Part shown: in pieces, positions 53,774 through 64,000 of the stretch | How positions within the stretch are numbered: position 1 is the first letter of the stretch | Layout: each line of letters starts with the position of its first letter | Assembly (NCBI GenBank): GCA_029783825.1 | Contig: JAREIK010003340.1 | Location: forward strand, 147,328 to 211,327 | Direction: 5' to 3' | Source of the DNA: Sapria himalayana | Taxonomy: Eukaryota; Streptophyta; Magnoliopsida; Malpighiales; Rafflesiaceae | Length of the DNA: 64,000 bases | Notes under the pieces: generated by a model | The model's input: only the letters and a program-made list of their open reading frames with translations | The model's database searches: none | Told to the model about the DNA's origin: nothing | Position numbers and translations under genes: made by a program

Positions 53774-56582
53774 ATCAAAAAATAATAAAAATAATTTTTT
53801 TATTTTATTTTTTAAATAAAAACTATAAACGACTAAATGCATACACTAGTTAAATCAGTAAACTCCTAAACCCTGTAATGCCTAAATACATAAACTATTA
53901 AACTTCTATATACTACTTAATAATTAATAAATCTAATTTTTATTTCTATTTATTATAATTTTAAATATTCATTTTAATTATTTATTAGTTTATTTTTATA
54001 GAAATATTTATTACAAAATAAAGTATGAGTGCGACAAATATAATTTAATTAATTTATTTTTAATAAAAAAATATATATTTATAAAAGAGGTAAAAATTCA
54101 TAAATTTAAAATTATTATACAATAATATATTTTACTTTAATTTTGAATCAATTTGGGTTTTGTAAATATTTTTTAATTAATATCTATCTTTTTATTAATA
54201 GTTTATTAATTTAATTTTTGATCATTTTTATATTATCTATCAATAAAATTGTTTATATTGAATTTATATGATATATTATTATTAATATTATTATAACTAA
54301 ATATTGTATTCACATTTCAAAAAATTGTAAATATTATTATATTTTTAAAGTTTATGGCCTATGAAACTGATAACAAATTATAGAAATTTTTTGTTATTTT
54401 ATTTTTTTATATAAAACCTATAAACCACCAAAAGCCTAAAAACATAAATCGCTAAACTCCTAACGACAAAACCTGTAAATACATAAACATTAAACTGGTA
54501 TACCTTAATAATAAATCTTAAATCTCATTTTAATTTTTATTGAGTATAATTTTAAATTTTTATTTTAATTATATATCTGTTTATTTTTATAGACATATTA
54601 ATTACAAAATAAATTATTATCGAGACAGATCTAATTTAAATTAAAACGGTATCCCTAAATAATAAATAATAAATATTATTTTTTTTATAAAATTGTAAAT
54701 ATTCATTTTAATTATTTATTTGTTTATTTATATATAAATATTAATTACAAAATTAATTGAGTTAGACAAATAAAATTTATATAATTTATTTTTCATCAAA
54801 AAATTATAAATAAACTTTTTAGGAGAAACAAAAAATTTCTAAACAAAAAATTATAATATAGTATTATATTTTGCTTTGATTGTAAATCATTTTAGGTTTT
54901 ATAATTATAGTTTAATTGATATCTATCTTTTTTTTAAATGAAATCTATTTTATTAATAATAGATTATTAATTTATTTTTTGATCATTTTTAGAATATTTA
55001 TCAATAAAATTGTTTATATTGAATTTATATGATATATAAATATAATGATTATTATAACTAAAGATTGTATTCTCTTTTGAAAAAAATTTCAAAATTATTA
55101 TATTTTGAAAGGTTATAACATTTAAAAATTTTAAAAAATAATTAAATATATTTATTGTTATTTTTATTTTTTAAATAAAACCTATAAACCACTAAAAGCC
55201 TAAAAATATAAATTGATAAAATTATAAATGACAAAACCTCTAAATACGTATTCCATTAAACTGATATAGATTAATAATAAATCATAAATCTCATTTTAAT
55301 TTTTATTCAGTATAATTTTAAATTTTTATTTTAATTATTTATCATTTTAATTTTATAGAAATAATGATTACTAAATAAATTATTAGTGAGATAGATCTAA
55401 TTTAAATTATATCGGTATCCCTAAATAATAAATAATAAATCTAATTTTTTTTCATTATAATTTTAAATATTCATTTTAATTATTTATTTGTTTATTTATA
55501 TATAAATTTTAATTACAAAATAAATTGAGTTAGACAATTATAATTTATATAAATTGTTTTTCATCAATAAATTATAGATTTACTTTTTAAAATAAAATAA
55601 ATTTTAGAGCATAAAATTTTTATATAGTAATATATTTGCTTTGCTTCTGAATTATTTTAGGTTTTGTAATTATATATTAATAGATAACGATCTTATTAAT
55701 AATAGATTATTAATTTATTTTTTGATCATTATTAAAATATTTATCAATATATTTTTTATATTGAATTTATATGATACATAAATATAATAATTATTATAAC
55801 TAAAGATTGTATTCACTTTTTAAAAAATTTAAAAATTATTATATTTTGAAAGGTTATAAATTTTGAAAATATCTAAAAATAATAAAAATATATTTTTTAT
55901 TTTTTAAATATAACCTATAAACCACTAATATCCTAAAAACATAAATTGCTTAATGCCTAAACGACAAAACCTCTATATACTTAAACCATTAAACTGGTAT
56001 ACATTAATAATAAATAATAAATCTCTTAATAATTTTTATTCACTATAATTTTAAATTTTTATTTTAATTATTTATCAGTTTATTTTTATAGAAATATTAA
56101 TTACAAAATAAATTATTAGTGAGACAGATATAATTTAAATTAGACGGGTATACCCAAATAATAAAGATTAAATCACAATATTATTTTTTTTCATTATAAT
56201 TATAAATATTCATTTTAATTATTTATTTGTTTATTTTTATATAAATATTAATTAAAAAATAAATTATGAGTTAGACAAATATAATTTATATAATTTAATT
56301 TTCATAAAAAAATATGGATAAACTTTTTAAAAGAAGAAAAAATTTCAAAACAACAAATTATAATATAGTAATATATTTTGATTTTTTCTAAATCATTTTA
56401 GGTTTTTTATTATATTTTAATGATATCTATCTTATTAATAATATATTATTAATTTATTTTTTGATCATTATTAGAATATTTATCAATAAAATTGTTTATA
56501 TTGAATTTATATGATATATAAATATAATGATTATTATAAGTAAATATAGTATTCACTTTTAAAAAATTTTAAAAATTATTAT

Positions 56583-56610
56583 ATTTTCAAAGGTTATAAC
56601 CTTTGAAAAT
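56583..56610. repeat. Perfect 28-base palindrome in satellite monomer
   Basis: Exact inverted pair of ATTTTCAAAGGTTA arms followed by ATCGAAAAATAAAAA. Confidence 0.92.
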
Positions 56611-58984
56611 ATCGAAAAATAAAAAAAAATAAATTTTTTGATAATTTTTTTTAAAATAACACCTATAAACCACTAATAGTAAACTCCTAAACCCCGTATG
56701 CCAAAATACATAAACCATTAAACCGCTATATACTACTTAATAATTAATAAATCTAATCTTTAATTCTATTTATTATAATTTTAAATATTCATTTTAATTA
56801 TTTATTAGTTTATTTTATAGAAATATTTATTACAAAATAATTATGAGTTCGACAAATATAATTTAAAAAATATGTATGCTTATAAAAAAAGTAAAAATTT
56901 AAAAATTAAAAATTTTTATCCAGAAATATATTTTACTATAATTTTGAATCAATTTGGTTTTGTAATTATTTTTTAATTAATATCTATCTTAATATCAATA
57001 ATTTATAAATTTAATTTTGATCATTATTATAATATATATCAATAAAATTGTTTATTGAATTTATATGATATATAATAAATAATATTAATTATAACTAAGT
57101 ATTTTATTCGCATTTCAAAAAATTTTAAATATTATTATATTTTCAAAGGTTAACCTATGAAAATGAGAAAAAATTATCGCAAAATTTTTTTGATATTTAT
57201 TATTTTAAATAAAACGTATAAACCACTAAAACCCTAAAAACATAAATCAGCTAAAATCCTAAATGAAAAAACTCTAAACACTTAAACCATTTAACTGGTA
57301 TAGAGTAATAATAATTCATAAATCTCATTTTAAATTTTATTCTGTATATTTCAAATTTTTATTTTAATTATTTATCAGTTTATTTTTGTAGAAATATTAA
57401 TTACAAAAATAAATTATTATTGAGACTGATCTAATTTTAATTAAAACAGTATCCATAAATAATAATTAATAAATGATCTTTTTTTCATTATAATTTTAAA
57501 TATTCATTAAATTATTTATTTGTTTATTTATATATAAATATTAATTACAAAATAAATTGAGCTAGATAAAAATAATTTATATAAATTATTTTTCATCAAA
57601 AATTATAGATAAACTATTTAAATAAAAAAAAATTTCAAAACAAAAAATTATTATATAGTAATATATTTTGTTTTGCTTCTGAATCATTTTAGGTTTTGTA
57701 ATTATATTTAAATTGATATCTATCTTATTAATAATAGATTATTAATTTATTTTTAAAAATTATTAGAATATTTATCAATAAAATTGTTTATATTGAATTT
57801 ACATGATATATAATATAAAGATTATTATAACAAAATATTATATTTACATTTGATAAAATTTTAAAAATTATAATATTTATAAAGGTTATAATCTTTGAAA
57901 ATGAGAAACACAAAAATAAATTTTTTGTTATTTTATTATTTATATAAAACCTATAAACTACTAAATGCCTAAACTCTTAAATCATTAAACTACTAAACCC
58001 CAAAACCCTTATATACTTAAACATTTAAATCATCTTTAAAGGTATTAGTATTTATAAATAATATATAAATATCTATCAATAAATAATAGTTTATAAATTT
58101 ATTTTTTGATCATTATTATATTTATATTTATATTTAATTTATTAATATCTATCAATAAAATTGTTTATTTTTGATTTACATGATATATAATTATTAAGTT
58201 TATAATAACAAATATTGTATTCACATTTGAAAAAATTTTAAAAATTATTATGTTTATAAAGGTTATAACTTTCAAAATTATTAAAAAATTTGAAAAATAA
58301 TTTTTTTGTTATTTCATTATTTAAATAAAACATATAAACTACTAAATGCCTAAACACTTAAATCACTAAACTCCTAAAATCATAAATACTTAAACCATTA
58401 AATAGGTATTCCCAAATAATTAATCATAAATCTCATTTTTATTTGTATTCATTATAATTTTAATATTTATTTAATTATTTATTAGTTTATTTTTATAGAA
58501 ATATTAATTGCAAAATAAAATTATGAATGAGACACAAATAATTTAAATAATTTAACTTCATCAAAAAATTTATAAGGTTATAAAAATAATCAAAAATTTA
58601 AAAATAAAAAATTATTATTTAGTAATATATTTTACATTGATTTTGAATCGTTTAGGTTTTGTAAATATATTTTAATTAATATCTATCTTATTAATGATAG
58701 TTTATTAATCTATTTTAAAATTAGTATTATAATATAAATCAATAAAATTATTTATATTGAATTTACATGATATTTAATTTTTATGATTATTATAATTAAA
58801 TACTATATTAACATTTGAAAAAAATTTAAAAATTAAAAATTAAAAATTATAATATTTTTAATGGTTATAACCTTGAAAATGATAAAAAATCATAAAAATA
58901 ATTTTTTTGTTATTTAATTATTTAAATAAAACCTATAAACTACAAAATACCTAAATACTTAAATTACTAAACTCCTAAACCCTG

Positions 58985-61475
58985 ATACTGCTGCACCACA
59001 CACACATAGCGACGGACCACAGTACACACGTGCACATATTCTGGTCCATTTTGGTGTAGCATTTAGAGGGCACCAGCAAGTCCTAGAAGCAACCAGAAGT
59101 ATGTGCTACCAGCTTAGTAGAGGGCCCCACTAGCAAGCCTGGATGATAACATTCAGACAAATAAAGAGACCGAGCAAAGTGGTAGGAAGTAAACCCTGGA
59201 GTAGCTAGGAGTGGGTCCTACTAGCCCTATCAGGCAGTATAGAGGGCCACCCAACCATTGCCCAATAGGAGTAGAGGGTAATTCATTATTAATTGGAGAG
59301 CCGGCAAAATCTGAAGCATCACCAAGCAGGGCTAGTAAGCAATGGAGTCGAGACCAGCCACACGGGAGCGAAAGATTCAAACTTATAGTTTATGTTTGTA
59401 GTCTTATTTGTATTTTGGACTTTATATGCACCATGTACTTGTAGAGACGGATCATGACATACTCACACACACAATCTTGTCTGTTCTCTATGTAGCATGC
59501 AATGAGTGCAACTGGACCCATGAGTATCTCTAAGTGGGGCCCACTAATGCATTTTGTAAATACACATTAGGCGATGCTACACTCCCAGGAACAGAAGACT
59601 CATCATTATAGCATTTTGTAATTTTACTTGTATTCTAGCTTGGTTGTATGGTTATATAATTATACTATGAGATAGACCTCATCCCACATGCACACTGATG
59701 CATGCATATTTTTTGATATTTTGTCAGTGCAACATACAGCCACTTCTTGGATCTCGAAGAGGAAGCATTCTAATCCAAGAGAGACTCTTTTGAGGATCAT
59801 TGGAGCAAAAGAATGTGGATTTCAGAGGTGAGAATGAATTGAAAAAGTGCCGTAGATATGAACTTGTGAATTTATGGGTATTCAGTTTTACATGTATTCC
59901 ATTGCATAGCAATGACATAGGTAAATGCTTGATGCTGCATGTCACACACATGCACAATCTTATATTTGCATAGTTTTAATATGGTGCATCATTCAGGTTC
60001 CTCAAAAGGCTTGGACAAATCCGAATGGAAAGGATGCAGTGAGCATAATGACTCGATGCCAACTCTGAAGTCCAGGAATGCCAGGTGATTTTAGTTGTAT
60101 TCGTACTCTTGGAATTATTAGGCATTATGTTTTTTATGTATTTTATGCATAGAATCATTAAGGTGAATAGGATTTGGTGGGCTGGCCGAATTTAGTCAGC
60201 TATTTAATATCTTGTAAGTTGTGTGCCTAAATGATAAAAAAGTGTGTATTTTCCAAAAAAAAACAAAAAAAACCCATAAACCCTAAACTTTAAATACTAA
60301 ACCTTAAACCATAAACTTTATATACTAAACATTAAACCATAAACTATAACCCTAATCCATAAACCCTAAATCCTAAATTCATGTTTTGCACTTTTATAAT
60401 CAAATGACTAAGTGTTAAATTTAAAATGAAATTCACAACTTTTAGGAATATCACAGATTTATCTTTTTGTATATGTAACACAAAGTCATGACTCAAGGGG
60501 TGAGTTATGGATTCAGTCTCTTTCTTGCTTTAGATTATTGTAGCATTATCAATGGTCATGATTGTATAAATTGTCTCTAGAACACAAAATCATATCGATG
60601 AGAATATGCCATAACTTGTGTCTCTCTGTCGAACATATTGTTATGGCTCTAAGAATGATCATGAATACATATTTAATCATTATAATACTGGGTCATAATA
60701 TTGGATATGACCATAGCTTGTGCATTTTATCTTTATATTGCAAAGTCATTGCACTAGGAATGATTGTAACTTTGGACATTCCTCAAGAGCAAAAGTCATG
60801 ACCTAGAAATAGTTAAAGCTCGAGTACTACTATTTATAACTTTTTATAACTTAAATTCTTTGGGATTGGAAATATCACTATGGCTTTTTCCTTTGATTTG
60901 TGACCTCAAGTGTCAATATGCAAGACTAATATTTTGAGTAATGATTAAAACCTTTATACATTTGAATATGGTTTATTTACACCTTTTTGGGTATTGTGAG
61001 CTTGTATACATAACTCATTTAATATAAAAAAAGAAATGATACTTTTCATATCCATGAGGATATAAAAAAAGGCTTAGACATGCCAATAAAATAAATTTTT
61101 TGATTCTTGATTGAAAGAGAGCCCATACTTCTTGCCATGCTCAAACTGCCCTTGGGCTAGTTTGTTCTAATCGGCTACAAGGTGTTTATTTTTTTAGAGG
61201 TGAACTATGTTTTTAAAAAATTGCTTTGAGTTGTGCAGGAGAGATATTTTAGAAGAAATTACAATAATCAATATAAATAGCATCCTCAACAACTAGCTAT
61301 TTCAACACATAGGGGTACAAATTTGGTTATAGTCTGTTAGCGTACATGAGTCAAATTACCTTTGATAGCCCAGTGATTCAACATCAAATAATGATGAGAA
61401 TAATAGAGATAAAGTAAAAGCTCCTATTATTTTGGTTAGAGCTTTAGCAATCATTCTAGAGTGAGAGAGGAACAA
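58985..61475. other. Unidentified non-satellite module, copy B (~2.5 kb)
   Basis: Begins after AACTCCTAAACCCTGATACTG and ends before TAAATTATTTTAATTATTCAG, at the same satellite positions as module A. It is collinear with A throughout, with scattered substitutions and small indels (about 20 differences in the 240 bases of the 79-codon frame at 60562-60801). Shared blocks include GGGCCACCCAACCAT, CATTTTGTAAATACACATTAGG and ACAACTAGCTATTTCAACAC. The AATAAA of copy A is lost here, while an A9 run is kept (60255-60263). Relative to A it has about 28 more bases in the telomere-like tract and about 20 more near 61065. No long ORF, LTR, terminal inverted repeat or recognisable domain is seen. Confidence 0.75.
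60271..60378. repeat. Degenerate telomere-like tract in module B
   Basis: CCCATAAACCCTAAAC, CCTTAAACCATAAAC, CATTAAACCATAAAC and CCATAAACCCTAAATCC units. Longer than the tract in module A by about one 28-base unit, consistent with a local tandem duplication or loss. Confidence 0.6.
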
Positions 61476-64000
61476 ATAAATTATTTTAATTATTCAGTAT
61501 AATTTAATTTTAATTTTAATTATTATCAGTTATTTTTATAGAAATATTAATTGACAAAATAAATAATTAGTGAGACGGATCTAATTTAAATTAAACCGGT
61601 ATATCCTAAATAATAAAGAATAAATCTCATTTTTTTAATTTTAATTTTAAATATTGCAAATTTAATTATTATTTGTTTATTTTTATATAAATATTAATTA
61701 CAAAATAAATTATGATTTACACAAATATAATTTATATAAATTATTTTTCATCAAAATAATATAGATAAACTTTTTAAAAGGAAAAAAAAATTTCAAACAA
61801 AAAATTATTATATAGTAATATATTTCACTTTGCTTTGAATCATTTTAGGTTTTGTAAATATATTCTAATTGATATCGATTTAATAAGTTATTTTTTTCAT
61901 CATTATAGAATATTTATCAATAAAAATATTTATATTGAATTTATATGATATATAAATATAATTATTATAACTAAATTTGTATTCACTTTTGAAAAAAAAT
62001 TTAAAATTATTATATTTTCAAAGCTTAAACCTTTGAAAATGTGAAAAATTAAAAGAAAATAATTTTTATTATTTCATTTTTAAAAAAAAACTATAGATCA
62101 TTAAAGGCTTACTTACTTAAATAGTAACCTCATAAATCCCGAAACCCCTAAATACATAAACCTTTAACAACTATATACTACTTAATAATAATAAATCTCA
62201 TTTTATTTTACTTTATTATAATTTTAATTATTTATCGTTTATTTTTTTAGAAAAATTAATTACAAAATAATTTCGAGTGAGACAAATATTATTTAGATAA
62301 TTATTTTAATAAAAAAATATAAGCTTATAAAAAGAATGAATATTTTAAAAATTAAATATTATATTTAGTAATATATTTTTATTTGATTTTGAATCATTTT
62401 GTGTTATTTAAATATATTTTAGTTAATATTAATATTATTAATAATAGTTTATTAATTTAATTTTTGATCATTATTATAATATCTATCATTAAAATTATTT
62501 ATATTGAAATTATATGATAATAATTAGTAAGATTAATATAATTATACATAGTATTCACAATTCAAAAAATTTTAAAAATTATTTTATTTTCAAAGGTTAT
62601 AATCTTTGAAAATCAAAAAAAAAAAAATAAATAGAATTTTAAATTTTTATTATATAAATAAAACCTATAAACCACTAAATAATCAAACCATTAAACCGGC
62701 ATACCATATATAATAAATTATAAATCTCATTTTAATTTGTATTCATTATAATTTTAAATATTCATTTTAATTATTTATTAGTTTATTTTTTATAAAAATA
62801 TCAATCACAAAAAAATAATGAGTGAGGCAAATATAATTTTAATAATTTATTTTTAATCAAAAAAAGCTTATATAAAGTAGTAAAAATTTAAAAACAAAAA
62901 ATTAATATTTAGTAATATATTTTACTTTGATTTTCAATCATTATATATAGGTTTCACAATTATATTTTAATTGCGATCAATCTTATTAATAATCGTTTAT
63001 TAATTTATTATTTGATCATTTTTATAATATCGAACAATAAAATTAGTTATATTCAATTAAAATTCTTATAATTATTAAGTTATTATTACTAAATATTATA
63101 TTTACATTTGATAAAAATTTAAAAATTATTATATTTTCAAGGTTATAACCTTCAAAAATGATAAAAAATCACAGATAATTTTTTATTATTTTATTATTTA
63201 AATAAAACTTATAAACCACTAAATGACTAACATTTAAATCTCTAGACTCCTAAACCCCAAAACCCCTAAATACTTAAACCATTAAACCTATATAACCTAA
63301 ATAATAAATAATAAATCTCATTTTTATTTGAATTCATTAAAATTTAAATATTCATTTTAAATATTTTCAGTTTATTTTATAGAAATATTAATTACAAAAT
63401 AAATAATATGTGAGATAGATATAATTTAAATAAATTATATTTAATGAAAAAAAATTAAGCTTATAAAAATAAACAAAATTTCAAAATTTTATTTAGTAAT
63501 ATTATTTACTTTGATTTTGAATTATTTTAGGTTCTGCAAATATATTTTAATGAATATCTATTTTTAATAATATTTTATTAATTTAATTTTTGATCATTTT
63601 TATAATATATATTAATACATTTTTTTATATTGAATCTACAACAAATATAATATTAAGATTATTATAACTAAGTATTGTATTCATATTTTAGAACTACTAA
63701 AAAATTATTATATTTTTAAAGGTTAAAACCTTTGAAAATCAGAAAATTCATAAAAATAAATTTTTTGTTATTTCATTGATTAAATAAAACCTATAAACAG
63801 AAATTGCCTAAATACTTAAATGAATAACTTCTAAATCTCGAAAACCCTAAATAGATAATTTTTTTAATCAGATATATCCTAAATAATAAACAATAAAACC
63901 ATTTTTATTTTTTTCATTATAATATTAAATATTCATTTTAATTATTTATTTGTTTATTTTTATATAAATATTAATTACAATTAAAATATAATTAATATTT
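61476..64000 (-). repeat. AT-rich satellite array, - orientation (block 9)
   Basis: About four monomers continue to the window edge. After module B come subtype a (62092, GCTTACTTACTTAAATAG), b (62660, with an internal loss that joins CACTAAAT to AATCAAACC), and c (63240, CTCTAGACTCC), the same order as after module A. The next monomer starts as d (CATATTTTAGAACTACT) and changes to h-like sequence within its telomere-like domain near 63800. No gene is seen. Confidence 0.88.

Larger units (their letters stand above)
39005..58984 (-). repeat. AT-rich satellite array, - orientation (block 8, ~20 kb)
   Basis: The longest uninterrupted array. It holds roughly 33 monomers and partial monomers with AAAACCTATAAACC landmarks near 39580, 40317, 40910, 41510, 42100, 42700, 43300, 43880, 44420, 45020, 45620 and onward. 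Spacing is about 600, or about 740 for composites (39580-40317, 54413-55177, 55177-55912). Shortened monomers occur near 50385 and 51370, and a rearranged patch lies at 58020-58200. No gene, RNA or foreign insert is seen; open frames are I/K/N/Y-rich and recur only because the monomers recur. Confidence 0.92.

Noticed and set aside
59153..59444. Overlapping frames on both strands of module B, and 10868-11053 (minus) in module A
   Set aside because: Start and stop positions differ between the two module copies, frames are broken by indels (for example the G8 run at 10919-10926), and no domain is recognisable.

Overview
The window looks like plant heterochromatin. About three quarters of it is one very AT-rich tandem satellite with a monomer of roughly 600 bases. 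The plant assignment rests on three things: four related hAT transposon copies whose broken protein is of the BED-finger / RNase H-like / hATC type common in plant genomes (RICESLEEPER/DAYSLEEPER-like), degenerate TTTAGGG-type telomere-like motifs, and plant-like intron borders. I cannot name the species. I see no intact protein-coding gene, tRNA, rRNA or CRISPR array.

Layout. The satellite runs in one direction (called '+', reading GGTTTATAGGTTTTATTT) at 1-9180, flips to '-' (AAAACCTATAAACC) at about 9181-27355, returns to '+' at about 27356-37125, and is '-' from about 37127 to the end. Four hAT copies interrupt it: copy 1 (1581-5271, +, both ends present), copy 2 (22491-25929, -, 3' end lost), copy 3 (30989-34320, +, 5' end lost) and copy 4 (37127-38996, -, 3' half lost). 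A second kind of insert, an unidentified non-satellite module of about 2.4 kb, occurs twice in the same orientation (10728-13165 and 58985-61475), about 48.3 kb apart and in the same satellite context.

How the parts relate. Every surviving hAT end abuts the same satellite octamer (GCATTTAG or a one-base variant), and the flanking monomers share private variants. The simplest reading is one hAT insertion into one satellite monomer, followed by amplification, inversion and truncation of the host array. Copies 1-3 share a premature stop, so the transposon was probably already dead when it was copied. The monomers fall into recognisable subtypes in a repeated order (z-a-b-c-d-e-f-g-h), which is a higher-order repeat. 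Many monomers carry a perfect 28-base palindrome; in at least two variants both arms changed together, so the symmetry survived. That palindrome and the duplicated 2.4-kb module are the two observations most worth following up.
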